In this document: piece after piece, positions 52,450-61,789 of the stretch
Numbering within the stretch: position 1 is the stretch's first letter
Layout: every line of letters begins with the position of its first letter
Assembly (NCBI RefSeq): GCF_000708715.2
Contig: NZ_JENB01000023.1
Location: forward strand, 36,290 to 100,289
Direction: 5' to 3'
DNA: 64,000 bases
DNA from: Pseudomonas putida W15Oct28
Lineage (GTDB): Bacteria > Pseudomonadota > Gammaproteobacteria > Pseudomonadales > Pseudomonadaceae
Position numbers and translations under genes: made by a program
The notes under the pieces: generated by a model
What the model saw: only the letters and a program-made list of their open reading frames with translations
Databases searched by the model: none
What the model was told of the DNA's origin: nothing

Positions 52450-54903
52450 TTGATACGTCTGCTGAAGTTCTTCTGGTGGTCTTCCGTCGCAGTCATTTGC
52501 GCGCTCGTACTCGGTGTGAGCGGTGCGTTTCTGTATCTTAGCCCCAGCCTGCCCTCGGTCGAGTCCCTCAGAAGCATCCAGTTGCAGATCCCCCTCAGGG
52601 TGTACAGCAGCGACGGCAAACTGATTGCCGAATTCGGCGAAATGCGCCGCTCGCCGATCCGTTTCGCGGAAATTCCGCCACAGTTCATTCAGGCGCTTCT
52701 GTCAGCAGAGGACGACAATTTCCTCAATCACTATGGTGTCGACCCCAGCAGCCTGATGCGCGCAGCGACCCAGCTGGTGAAAACCGGGCACATCCAGACC
52801 GGCGGCAGCACCATCACCATGCAGGTGGCGAAGAACTTCTTCCTCACCAGCGAGCGCAGCTTCTCGCGCAAGACCAACGAGATCCTGCTGGCCCTGCAGA
52901 TCGAGCGTGAGCTGACCAAGGACGAAATCCTTGAGCTGTACGTGAACAAGATCTACCTGGGCAACCGCGCCTACGGCATCGATGCCGCCGCGCAGGTGTA
53001 CTACGGCAAATCGATCCGCGACGTGAGCCTGGCGCAGATGGCGATGATCGCCGGCCTGCCCAAGGCACCGTCACGCTTCAACCCGCTGGCCAACCCGGCG
53101 CGCGCCAAGGAGCGCCGCGACTGGATCCTCGGGCGCATGTACAAGCTGGGCAAGATCGACCAGGCCAGCTACCAGACCGCCCTGGCCGAGCCGCTCAATG
53201 CCAGCTACCACGTGCCGACGCCTGAGGTGAATGCGCCTTACATTGCCGAGATGGCCCGCGCAGAAATGGTCGGCCGCTACGGCAGCGACGCCTATACCGA
53301 AGGCTTCCGCGTCACCACCACGGTGCCCAGCGACATGCAGGAAATGGCCAACAAGGCCATCCTCAAAGGCCTGTCCGATTACGACGAACGCCACGGCTAC
53401 CGCGGCCCCGAAGCACGCTTCCCGGGCCGCACCCAGGCAGCCTGGCTGCAGGAGCTGGGCAAGCAGCGCATCCTTGGCGGCCTCGAGCCGGCCATCGTCA
53501 CCCATGTCGATAAAACCGGCCTCCAGGTACTGACCCGAGACGGCCAGCAAGCCGAGGTTGCCTGGGACACCATGAAATGGGCGCGCCCGTTCATCAACAG
53601 TAACGCCCAGGGCCGCTCACCGCAGTCGCCGGCCGACGTGGCACAGGTCGGTGACCTGGTGCGCCTGCAGCGCCTGGAAGATGGCAAGTTCAAGTTCAGC
53701 CAGGTGCCAGGTGCGCAAAGCGCCCTGGTCACCCTCGACCCTTACAACGGCGCCATTCGCGCGCTGGTTGGCGGCTTCTCGTTCGAGCAGAGCAACTACA
53801 ACCGCGCCATGCAGGCCAAGCGCCAGCCGGGTTCGAGCTTCAAGCCGTTCATCTATAGCGCCGCACTGGACAGCGGCTACACCGCATCCACCCTGGTCAA
53901 CGATGCGCCGATCGTGTTCGTCGACGAATCCGTGGACAAAGTGTGGCGCCCGAAGAACGACACCAACACCTTCCTCGGCCCGATCCGCATGCGCGAAGCG
54001 CTGTACAAGTCGCGCAATCTGGTATCGATCCGCTTGCTGCAGGCCATGGGTGTAGACCGCACCATCGACTACATCGCCAAGTTCGGCTTCAACAAGCAGG
54101 ACCTGCCGCGCAACCTGTCGCTGGCCCTCGGCACCGCCACCTTGACCCCGATGGAAATCGCCACCGGCTGGAGCGCCTTTGCCAACGGCGGCTACAAGGT
54201 CACCCCGTACCTGATCGACCGCATCGAAAGCCGCAACGGCGAAACCCTGTTCACCGCCAACCCGCCCCGCGTACCGCAAGGTGCCGAGGACCAGGCGGGC
54301 CTGGCGGCGCCGGAACAGCCGATCAGCACCGCGGCCATGCCGGGCGAAGCACCGTCCGCCTTCGGCCAGCCGGCACCTGCACTGCAGGCACCTGCAGTAG
54401 CCGAACAGATCATCGACGGGCGCACCTCCTACATTCTCACCAGCATGCTGCAGGACGTGATCAAGCGCGGTACCGGCCGCCGGGCGCTGGCCCTGGGCCG
54501 CACCGACCTGGCGGGTAAAACGGGTACTACCAACGAGTCCAAGGACGCCTGGTTCTCCGGCTACAACGCCGATTACGTGACCACTGTGTGGGTCGGTTTC
54601 GACCAACCGGAAACCCTCGGCCGCCGTGAGTACGGCGGTACGGCGGCGCTGCCGATCTGGATGAGTTTCATGGGCGCGGCGCTGAAGGACAAACCGAATC
54701 ACGCACCGGCAGAACCGGAAGGCATCCTCAGCCTGCGGGTCGACCCGATCAGCGGCCGCGCTGCCTCGCCGAGCACGCCGAATGCCTACTTCGAGCTGTT
54801 CAAGGCCGAAGATTCGCCACCGTCGGTGGACGAACTGGGCAACGGCGCGGCACCGGGCAGCCCGCTGCCAGCGGATGAAGCGGCGCCGATGGATCTGTTC
54901 TGA
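52450..54903 (+). CDS. mrcA: Penicillin-binding protein 1A, bifunctional
   Basis: An 817-residue inner-membrane peptidoglycan glycosyltransferase/transpeptidase. N-terminal membrane helix (VAVICALVLGVSGAFLYL); GT51 domain with ALLSAEDDNFLNHYGVD and the catalytic-glutamate region QVAKNFFLTSERSFSRKTNE; an OB-like insertion (about 320-430); transpeptidase with the serine in RQPGSSFKPFIYSAA and KTGTTNESKDAWFSGY. It starts at TTG (52450, LIRLLKFFWW), since no ATG precedes the membrane helix. Divergent from pilM and followed by a terminator. Confidence 0.97.
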   Translation: MIRLLKFFWWSSVAVICALVLGVSGAFLYLSPSLPSVESLRSIQLQIPLRVYSSDGKLIAEFGEMRRSPIRFAEIPPQFIQALLSAEDDNFLNHYGVDPSSLMRAATQLVKTGHIQTGGSTITMQVAKNFFLTSERSFSRKTNEILLALQIERELTKDEILELYVNKIYLGNRAYGIDAAAQVYYGKSIRDVSLAQMAMIAGLPKAPSRFNPLANPARAKERRDWILGRMYKLGKIDQASYQTALAEPLNASYHVPTPEVNAPYIAEMARAEMVGRYGSDAYTEGFRVTTTVPSDMQEMANKAILKGLSDYDERHGYRGPEARFPGRTQAAWLQELGKQRILGGLEPAIVTHVDKTGLQVLTRDGQQAEVAWDTMKWARPFINSNAQGRSPQSPADVAQVGDLVRLQRLEDGKFKFSQVPGAQSALVTLDPYNGAIRALVGGFSFEQSNYNRAMQAKRQPGSSFKPFIYSAALDSGYTASTLVNDAPIVFVDESVDKVWRPKNDTNTFLGPIRMREALYKSRNLVSIRLLQAMGVDRTIDYIAKFGFNKQDLPRNLSLALGTATLTPMEIATGWSAFANGGYKVTPYLIDRIESRNGETLFTANPPRVPQGAEDQAGLAAPEQPISTAAMPGEAPSAFGQPAPALQAPAVAEQIIDGRTSYILTSMLQDVIKRGTGRRALALGRTDLAGKTGTTNESKDAWFSGYNADYVTTVWVGFDQPETLGRREYGGTAALPIWMSFMGAALKDKPNHAPAEPEGILSLRVDPISGRAASPSTPNAYFELFKAEDSPPSVDELGNGAAPGSPLPADEAAPMDLF

Positions 54904-55000
54904 AGCAGGGTGCCTGACTGGGGTTATGTGGGGCTGCTGACATCGAGCGCCACAAGTGCCCTGACGAACACCTTTCAGCCCTGACACATTCCAAAGCCCC

Positions 55001-55040
55001 AACAAAAAGCCCCGGCTCATACGAACCGGGGCTTTTTCAT
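55001..55040. terminator. Bidirectional terminator between mrcA and maeB
   Basis: AGCCCCGG (55008-55015) and CCGGGGCT (55026-55033) with a 10-base loop, flanked by AAAAA and TTTTT. It serves both convergent genes. Confidence 0.9.
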
Positions 55041-55057
55041 GACAGCTACAGCGGCAA

Positions 55058-56326
55058 TCAGCCGTTGAACACGTCATCCACGCTGGTCAGCGGGTAGTGC
55101 TTCGGATACGGCAGGGTAGCCACGCCGGATTCGATGGCGGCCTTGGCCACTGCGTCGGAAACGACGGTGATCAGGCGTGCGTCCAGCGGCTTCGGAATGA
55201 TGTACTCACGGCCGAACTCCAGGCCTTCGACACCGTAGGCTTCGCACACTTCTTTCGGCACTGGCAGCTTGGCCAGGTCCTTCAGGGCGATGGCGGCGGC
55301 GATCTTCATTTCTTCGTTGATACGCTTGGCACGAACGTCCAGGGCACCACGGAAGATGAACGGGAAGCCCAGAACGTTGTTGACCTGGTTCGGGTAGTCG
55401 GAACGACCGGTGGCCATGATCACATCGTTGCGAGTGGCGTGCGCCAGCTCAGGCGAAATTTCCGGGTCCGGGTTCGAGCAGGCGAACACGATCGGGTTGG
55501 CAGCCATCGACTTCAGGCCTTCTGCACTCAGCAGGTTCGGGCCGGACAGGCCTACGAACACGTCGGCACCGTCGAGTGCGTCAGCCAGGGTGCGCTTGTC
55601 GGTAGCGTGGGCGAACTGAGCCTTGTACTGGTTCAGGTCGTCACGGCCAGCGTGGATTACACCGCTGCGGTCGATCATGTAGATGTTTTCGACCTTGCCA
55701 CCCATGCTCACCAGCAGCTTCATGCAGGAGATGGCAGCAGCACCGGCACCCAGGCAGACGATCTTGGCGTCTTCGAGCTTCTTGCCAGCGATTTCCAGGG
55801 CGTTGATCATGCCGGCCGCGGTAACGATAGCGGTACCGTGCTGGTCATCGTGGAACACCGGAATGTCGCACTGTTCGATCAGGGTGCGCTCGATTTCAAA
55901 GCACTCAGGTGCCTTGATGTCTTCGAGGTTGATGCCACCGAAGGTGATCGAGATGCGGCGAACGGTATCGATGAACGCTTGCGGGCTTTCCGATTCGACT
56001 TCGATGTCGAACACGTCAATACCAGCGAAACGCTTGAACAGAACACCCTTGCCTTCCATGACCGGCTTGGAAGCCAGTGGGCCGAGGTCACCCAGACCGA
56101 GGATGGCGGTGCCATCGGAAATCACCGCAACCAGGTTGCCTTTGCCGGTGTATTTGTAAGCCAGCTCTGGATCACGGCCGATTTCACGCACGGGCTCAGC
56201 AACACCTGGGCTGTAGGCCAGGGCGAGGTCACGGGCGGTGGCAGTGGGCTTGGAGAGTTCGACGCTCAGTTTCCCCGGACGAGGTTGAGCGTGGTATTCG
56301 AGAGCGGCGGTTTTCAGGTCTGACAT
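55058..56326 (-). CDS. maeB: NAD(P)-dependent malic enzyme, short form
   Basis: A 422-residue enzyme decarboxylating malate to pyruvate. YHAQPRPGKLSVELSKPTAT start, YSPGVAEPVREI, catalytic and NAD-binding segments PVFHDDQHGTAIVTAAG, KIVCLGAGAAAISCMKL and SGPNLLSAEG. The C-terminal phosphate acetyltransferase-like domain of the 760-residue E. coli MaeB is absent, as in many pseudomonads. The start at 56326 (MSDLKTAALEYH) was preferred to the longer frame, which adds low-quality sequence. Confidence 0.95.
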   Translation of the reverse strand: MSDLKTAALEYHAQPRPGKLSVELSKPTATARDLALAYSPGVAEPVREIGRDPELAYKYTGKGNLVAVISDGTAILGLGDLGPLASKPVMEGKGVLFKRFAGIDVFDIEVESESPQAFIDTVRRISITFGGINLEDIKAPECFEIERTLIEQCDIPVFHDDQHGTAIVTAAGMINALEIAGKKLEDAKIVCLGAGAAAISCMKLLVSMGGKVENIYMIDRSGVIHAGRDDLNQYKAQFAHATDKRTLADALDGADVFVGLSGPNLLSAEGLKSMAANPIVFACSNPDPEISPELAHATRNDVIMATGRSDYPNQVNNVLGFPFIFRGALDVRAKRINEEMKIAAAIALKDLAKLPVPKEVCEAYGVEGLEFGREYIIPKPLDARLITVVSDAVAKAAIESGVATLPYPKHYPLTSVDDVFNG

Positions 56327-56504
56327 GGTGGGCATTCCGCTATTTACTGTTCTGACGGACCGCCGAGGATACGCAAAGAGCCGGGGAGTCACAAGACTGG
56401 TCGGTCACTTGTGTCAAGGCCTTTAGCCTACGACTTTACGCTATAACCCACGGGGGCATACGGCTAACAGTGTGTACAATCTAATAGCGAAATGTCTACA
56501 TCTT

Positions 56505-57326
56505 TTAGCCTGAAAAACGCTCCAACATGCTCGGATCAGTCAATGGCAGCACCCAGCGTCGCTGCCCAGGCTTCAGGCCGCCCTTGCGGGAACGATCCAG
56601 CACCCAGCCACGCGCTTCGACCTGGCGTCCCTTGAGGTTATCGAAGAAGCTGCCGGGGAAGTTGCGTTGCAGACGAGCGGGAACCTGCAGCACCACAGCG
56701 TCATCCAGGGTCAGCCAGACCCCGCCACGGTTGCGCTCGATACCCTTGATGCGGCCCCCGATCACAGCGAAACCCGACTGCCTGACATCACCTGCAGGCA
56801 CCACCGGCGAGCGCCGCCATAAACCATTGCCGGCCTTGCGCGCCGCTTGCTCGGCAAGCTGCTGGCAGCCGCTGAGGCTTACATTGGGGGCAACTGCCAC
56901 GCGGTAACCCAAACCCTCGCTGAGCAACCGTGCTTCCAGATTGTCGCCACCAAGGCCATAGATATGCGCCAGTGTTCGGCCATATTTGTCTTTAGCCTCA
57001 ACGCCCGGTACCAGCCCGACTCGCCCTTCACTGGCGTTGACCAAGGCTTGAAGGCGTCGCTTGGCGGCCTCGGCATAGGGCTCGCTGGTGCGCCCTTTGC
57101 GGCCGATTTCCGGGGCATTGATGCCGATCAGGCGCACGCTGCGGCCATCGACCAGGCGCAAGGTATCGCCATCCACCACTTGGCGTACCTGCACTTGCTG
57201 TGGCTGCTCCGGCAGTGGGCAGAACGCCAGGGCCGGGAAATGCCAGATGACGCCCATAAAAAAAGCGCCCACAAGGGGCGCTTTTTTTTGCAGCAATGCG
57301 AAACCCGAGGGGTTCGCCATGCGCAT
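56505..57326 (-). CDS. Thermonuclease-like (SNase fold) secreted protein
   Basis: A 273-residue protein with a staphylococcal nuclease domain (about 45-175): QVVDGDTLRLVDGRSVRLIG, the active-site Arg/Asp region INAPEIG, AKDKYGRTLAHIYG and SGCQQLAEQAARKAGNGLWR; a C-terminal OB-like domain follows (about 180-270). The N-terminus KKAPLVGAFFMGVIWHFPAL with an ALAF cleavage site looks like a signal peptide, but its first half is encoded by the terminator that follows rpmE. A start at 57257 (MGVIWHFP) would avoid the terminator but leaves no real signal peptide. Start uncertain. Confidence 0.78.
   Translation of the reverse strand: MRMANPSGFALLQKKAPLVGAFFMGVIWHFPALAFCPLPEQPQQVQVRQVVDGDTLRLVDGRSVRLIGINAPEIGRKGRTSEPYAEAAKRRLQALVNASEGRVGLVPGVEAKDKYGRTLAHIYGLGGDNLEARLLSEGLGYRVAVAPNVSLSGCQQLAEQAARKAGNGLWRRSPVVPAGDVRQSGFAVIGGRIKGIERNRGGVWLTLDDAVVLQVPARLQRNFPGSFFDNLKGRQVEARGWVLDRSRKGGLKPGQRRWVLPLTDPSMLERFSG
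57257..57290 (-). terminator. Strong terminator downstream of rpmE, overlapping coding sequence
   Basis: AGCGCCC (57264-57270), loop ACAA, and GGGCGCT (57276-57282) sit between seven A and eight T residues, so it works in both directions. On the minus strand it is 39 bases beyond the rpmE stop and lies inside the first codons of the nuclease frame. Confidence 0.9.
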
Positions 57327-57328
57327 GA

Positions 57329-57544
57329 TTATTTCTTGGCACCGAACATGCCGAAGCGATCGGCGAACTTCTGTACGCGACCACCGGTGTCCAGGACTTT
57401 CTGCTTACCGGTGTAGAACGGGTGGCACAGGTTGCAAACGTCGATCGACAGGGTTTTGCCCAGGGTCGAACGGCTTTCGAACTTGTTGCCGCAGCTGCAG
57501 GTGACTGCAACTGCTTCATAGTTCGGGTGGATACCTTCTTTCAT
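57329..57544 (-). CDS. rpmE: 50S ribosomal protein L31, zinc-binding (C+) form
   Basis: A 71-residue ribosomal protein, part of the large subunit near the central protuberance. CSCGNKFESRS and CNLCHPFYTGKQK carry the zinc ligands (four residues in two CxxC-like groups, of which one is CSC). The C-terminal VQKFADRFGMFGAKK is typical. The start at 57544 (MKEGIHPNYEA) was chosen because family members start there. Divergent from priA. Confidence 0.97.
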   Translation of the reverse strand: MKEGIHPNYEAVAVTCSCGNKFESRSTLGKTLSIDVCNLCHPFYTGKQKVLDTGGRVQKFADRFGMFGAKK

Positions 57545-57711
57545 GGTCGCTTCCTCGAGCTGCGTGCCGCCATCCAACACCAATTGTTGAATACCGCACG
57601 TAATTAGGCGGCAAATAATACCAGAGCGCTGCGCTAGTGCAAGTTGTCGCTTGCACCGACCGTCGTCTGCTAGGCTCGCCAGTCTTTGATACGCCCTCCG
57701 AGACCTTCCGC

Positions 57712-59931
57712 GTGCCCGACGTCATCCTGCGCCTTGCCCTGCCCTCCCCGCTGCGTCGCCTGTTCGACTACAAGGCACCCGCGAGCATGGCGCGCCAGGC
57801 CTTGACCCCCGGCATGCGCATTCGCGTGCCATTCGGCCGCCGCGAAATGATCGGCGTGCTGGTGGAGGTGTGCACACAGAGCGAGGTGCCCGCCGACAAG
57901 CTCAAGCCGGCCAGCGCCCTGCTCGATCCGGTATCGCCAATCCCGCCCTCGCTGTTCAAGCTGTGCCTGTGGACCGCCCAGTACTACCAGCACAGCCTGG
58001 GCGATACCCTGAGCTGGGCCCTGCCGACGTTATTGCGCCAGGGTGAACCTGCCGAGATGCGCCAGGAGCGCTTCTGGCACATTGCCCCCGGCGCCCGCCT
58101 GGAAGACCCGCGCATCGCCCGCGCGCCGCGCCAGCGCGACGCCCTCAAGACCCTGGCCCAGCACCCGCACGGCGTGGCCCACAGCCTGCTGGCCAAGCTC
58201 AACCTGAACAAGGACAGCCTCGATCTGTTGCTGGCCAAGGAGCTGGCACAGATCGAAGTCCGCCGGCACTTGCCGGCGCTACGCCACGAACACTGGCTGG
58301 CGCAGCCGGAATTGCCGCTCAACGAAGAGCAGCGCGATGCCTTTGACGCCGTGCGCGAAGGCTTTGGGGGCTTTGGCGCGTTCCTGCTGGCCGGCGTCAC
58401 CGGCAGCGGCAAGACCGAGGTCTACCTGCAGTTGATTCGGGAAACCCTGGAAGCCGGGAAGCAGGCGCTGGTGCTGATTCCGGAGATCAACCTCGGCCCA
58501 CAGACCCTGGCGCGCTTCGAGCAACGCTTCAACGCCCGCATCGCCCTGTTGCATTCGGCGGTAAACGACCGCGAGCGCCTGGACGCCTGGCTGGCCGCCC
58601 GGGACGGCGAGGCCGACATCATCATCGGCACCCGCTCGGCATTGTTCACGCCGATGAAAAACCCCGGCCTGATCATCATCGACGAGGAGCACGACGGCTC
58701 TTATAAACAGCAGGAAGGGCTGCGCTATCACGCCCGCGACCTGGCACTGGTACGCGCCCACCAAGAGAACATCCCGATCCTGCTCGGCTCTGCCACGCCG
58801 TCGCTGGAAACCCTGCACAACGCCCTTACCGGTCGCTACCGCCTGCTGCGCATGAACCAGCGCGCCGGTGGCGCACGCCCGCCGCGCATGCTGCGCCTGG
58901 ATGTGAAAAGCTTGCCACTGGACAGTGGTATCAGCGGCCCGTTGCAACAAGCCATCCGCCAGACCCTGGAGGCAGGCCAGCAAGTGCTGGTGTTCCTCAA
59001 CCGCCGCGGCTTCGCCCCGACTTTACTGTGCCACGATTGTGGCTGGCTGTCCGAGTGCCCGCGCTGTGATGCACGCATGACCGTGCACCAGCGTTCTGGC
59101 GTGCTGCGCTGCCACCACTGCGGCTATGACGAACGCCTGCCGCACCAGTGCCCGCAGTGCAACCACGTGGACCTGCGCCCGGTCGGCGCGGGCACAGAAC
59201 GTGCCGAAGAACGCTTGAAGGTGCTGTTCCCGGACTACCCGATCCTGCGGGTGGACCGCGACAGCACGGCGCGCAAGGACGCCATGCACAACCTGTTCAC
59301 CACCATTCAGCGCGGCCAGCCGAGCATCCTGGTCGGTACGCAGATGCTTGCCAAGGGCCACCACTTCCCCCGGGTGACCCTGGTGGCCATCCTCGACGCC
59401 GATGGCGGGCTGTTCTCGGGTGATTTTCGCGCCAGTGAGCGCATGGCGCAGCTGATCGTGCAGGTGGCCGGGCGTGCCGGGCGCGCCGAGGAGCCAGGCA
59501 AGGTCATCATCCAGACCCACCTGGCCGACCACCCGCTGCTGGTGCAGTTGACCGAGCAGGGCTACTTCGCCTTTGCCGAACAGGCTCTGGACGAACGCCG
59601 CGCCGCAGGGCTGCCGCCCTACTCCCACCTGGCCCTGCTGCGTGCCGAAGCGCACAAGCCGGGGCAGGCCGAAGGTTTTCTCGACGAAGCCTGCGCTGCT
59701 GCCGAGCGTCTGGTGGCCGAGCAGCGCCTGCCGGGCATCGAACTGCTGGGCCCGGTGCCAGCGCCCATGGAGCGCCGCGCCGGGCGCTTCCGCGCGCAAC
59801 TGTTGATACAGGCCAATACCCGGGCGCCTTTGCATCGACTGATCAGCGCCTGGTTGCTAGTGTTGGAGCAGATGCCGAGCGGGCGCCAGGTACGCTGGTC
59901 GCTGGACGTCGACCCGGTCGACCTGTACTGA
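57712..59931 (+). CDS. priA: Replication restart helicase PriA
   Basis: A 739-residue 3'-5' DNA helicase that reloads the replisome at forks. N-terminal fork-binding domain (VILRLALPSPLRRLFDYKAP), Walker A TGSGKTEVYLQLI, DEEHDGSYKQQEG (Walker B), zinc-binding cysteines in LCHDCGWLSECPRCDARM and LRCHHCGYDERLPHQCPQCN, and helicase motif V/VI region (AKGHHFPRVTLVAILDADGG, QVAGRAGRAEEPG). The start is GTG at 57712 (VPDVILRL), matching family length. Divergent from rpmE. Confidence 0.97.
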   Translation: MPDVILRLALPSPLRRLFDYKAPASMARQALTPGMRIRVPFGRREMIGVLVEVCTQSEVPADKLKPASALLDPVSPIPPSLFKLCLWTAQYYQHSLGDTLSWALPTLLRQGEPAEMRQERFWHIAPGARLEDPRIARAPRQRDALKTLAQHPHGVAHSLLAKLNLNKDSLDLLLAKELAQIEVRRHLPALRHEHWLAQPELPLNEEQRDAFDAVREGFGGFGAFLLAGVTGSGKTEVYLQLIRETLEAGKQALVLIPEINLGPQTLARFEQRFNARIALLHSAVNDRERLDAWLAARDGEADIIIGTRSALFTPMKNPGLIIIDEEHDGSYKQQEGLRYHARDLALVRAHQENIPILLGSATPSLETLHNALTGRYRLLRMNQRAGGARPPRMLRLDVKSLPLDSGISGPLQQAIRQTLEAGQQVLVFLNRRGFAPTLLCHDCGWLSECPRCDARMTVHQRSGVLRCHHCGYDERLPHQCPQCNHVDLRPVGAGTERAEERLKVLFPDYPILRVDRDSTARKDAMHNLFTTIQRGQPSILVGTQMLAKGHHFPRVTLVAILDADGGLFSGDFRASERMAQLIVQVAGRAGRAEEPGKVIIQTHLADHPLLVQLTEQGYFAFAEQALDERRAAGLPPYSHLALLRAEAHKPGQAEGFLDEACAAAERLVAEQRLPGIELLGPVPAPMERRAGRFRAQLLIQANTRAPLHRLISAWLLVLEQMPSGRQVRWSLDVDPVDLY

Positions 59932-59936
59932 CGTCC

Positions 59937-59955
59937 GGGGCTGCTTTGCAGCCCC
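59937..59955. repeat. Short GGGGCTGCTTTGCAGCCCC hairpin
   Basis: A 19-bp perfect hairpin sequence directly after priA, identical to the one at 19493-19511. Without a T-run it is not a clear terminator; it looks like a fragment of the type 2 REP stem. Confidence 0.6.
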
Positions 59956-60051
59956 AAAGGTTGGCAACCCGCTCCCGGCAACGGATAATGCCCAGTTTTT
60001 CCACCTGCGCATCCAGGCGCTCACCGCGCTTGCGGTCGAAAAGAGATCCCC

Positions 60052-61788
60052 ATGAAAGACACCATTCGCCAGCTGGTCCAGCAAGCCCTCACCCAACTCG
60101 TCACCGACGGTGTGCTGCCTGAAGGGCTGTCGCCGGCGATCCAGGTGGAAAACGCCCGGGACAAGACCCACGGCGACTTCGCCAGCAATATCGCCATGAT
60201 GCTGGCCAAGCAGGCAGGCATGAAGCCACGCGACCTGGCCGAAAAACTGATCGAAGCCCTGCCGGCCAGCGCCGACATCAGCAAGGTCGAAATCGCCGGC
60301 CCCGGCTTCCTCAACTTCTTCCAGAACACCGATGCCCTGGCCAACCGCCTGGACGCCGCCCTGGCCGATGACCACTTGGGCGTGCGCAAGGCCGGCCCGA
60401 GCGAAAAGGTCGTCATCGACATGTCGGCGCCGAACCTGGCCAAAGAGATGCACGTCGGCCACCTGCGCTCGACCATCATCGGTGACAGCGTCGCACGCGT
60501 GCTGGAATTCCTGGGTGACAACGTCATTCGCCAGAACCACGTCGGCGACTGGGGTACCCAGTTCGGCATGCTGATGGCTTACCTGCAGGAAAACCCGATC
60601 ACCAGCGACGAGCTGTCCGACCTGGAAAACTTCTACCGGGCGGCGAAGAAGCGCTTCGACGAATCGGAAGAGTTTGCCACGCGCGCCCGTGGCCTGGTGG
60701 TCAAGCTGCAAGCTGGCGACCCTGAGTGTCTGGCCCTGTGGACCCGCTTCAAGGACATCTCGCTGTCGCACTGCCAGAAGACCTACGAGTTGCTCAACGT
60801 CAAGCTGACCATGGCCGACGTGATGGGCGAAAGCGCCTACAACGACGACCTGGCCAACGTGGTGGCCGACCTCAAGGCCAAGGGCCTGCTGGTCGAGGAC
60901 CAAGGCGCCCAGTGCGTGTTCCTCGAGGAATTCAAGAACAGCGAAGGCGAACCCCTGCCGGTGATCGTGCAGAAAGCCGACGGCGGCTACCTGTACGCCA
61001 CCACCGACCTGGCCGCCGTGCGCTACCGCAGCAACGTGCTCCACGCTGACCGCGCCCTGTACTTCGTCGACCAGCGCCAGGCCCTGCACTTCAACCAGGT
61101 GTTCGAAGTGGCGCGCCGTGCAGGCTTTGTCGGCCACCCGATGCAGATGGAGCACATGGGCTTCGGCACCATGAACGGCGCCGACGGCCGCCCGTTCAAG
61201 ACCCGTGATGGCGGCACCGTCAAGCTTATCGACCTGCTCACCGAGGCCAAGGAGCGCGCCTACGCGCTGGTCAAGGAAAAGAACCCGAGCCTGGCCGACG
61301 AAGATCTGCGCCACATCGGCGAAGTGGTGGGCATTGGCGCGGTGAAATACGCCGACCTGTCCAAGCACCGCACCAGCGACTACAGCTTCAACTTCGAGCT
61401 GATGCTCAACTTCGAAGGCAACACCGCCCCGTACCTGCTGTACGCCTACACCCGCGTAGCCGGCGTGTTCCGCAAGCTGGGCAAGGGCTTTGACGAAGTC
61501 GACGGCAAGATCGTGCTGCAGGCCGCCCACGAGCAGGACCTGGCTGCGCGCCTGGCGCAGTTTGGCGAAACCCTCAATAGCGTCGCCGAAAAAGGCACGC
61601 CGCACGTGCTGTGCAGCTATCTGTACGACCTGGCCGGCCTGTTCTCCAGCTTCTACGAGAACTGCCCGATCCTCGCCGCCGAAACCCCGGAACAACAGCA
61701 AAGCCGCTTGCGCCTGGCCGCCCTGACCGGCCGCACCCTCAAACAAGGTCTGGAACTGCTCGGCCTGGAAACCCTGGAGCGCATGTAA
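60052..61788 (+). CDS. argS: Arginyl-tRNA synthetase
   Basis: A 578-residue class I synthetase. An N-terminal Add-1 domain (1-110) precedes the HIGH-type motif MSAPNLAKEMHVGHLRSTII with the HVGH active site (about residues 122-141) and DNVIRQNHVGDWGTQFGML. The arginine-specific C-terminal anticodon domain contains LYAYTRVAGVFRKLG and LKQGLELLGLETLERM. The KMSKS-like position is degenerate (KTRDGG), as usual in bacterial ArgRS. The next gene begins two bases after the stop. Confidence 0.98.
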   Translation: MKDTIRQLVQQALTQLVTDGVLPEGLSPAIQVENARDKTHGDFASNIAMMLAKQAGMKPRDLAEKLIEALPASADISKVEIAGPGFLNFFQNTDALANRLDAALADDHLGVRKAGPSEKVVIDMSAPNLAKEMHVGHLRSTIIGDSVARVLEFLGDNVIRQNHVGDWGTQFGMLMAYLQENPITSDELSDLENFYRAAKKRFDESEEFATRARGLVVKLQAGDPECLALWTRFKDISLSHCQKTYELLNVKLTMADVMGESAYNDDLANVVADLKAKGLLVEDQGAQCVFLEEFKNSEGEPLPVIVQKADGGYLYATTDLAAVRYRSNVLHADRALYFVDQRQALHFNQVFEVARRAGFVGHPMQMEHMGFGTMNGADGRPFKTRDGGTVKLIDLLTEAKERAYALVKEKNPSLADEDLRHIGEVVGIGAVKYADLSKHRTSDYSFNFELMLNFEGNTAPYLLYAYTRVAGVFRKLGKGFDEVDGKIVLQAAHEQDLAARLAQFGETLNSVAEKGTPHVLCSYLYDLAGLFSSFYENCPILAAETPEQQQSRLRLAALTGRTLKQGLELLGLETLERM

Positions 61789-61789
61789 G

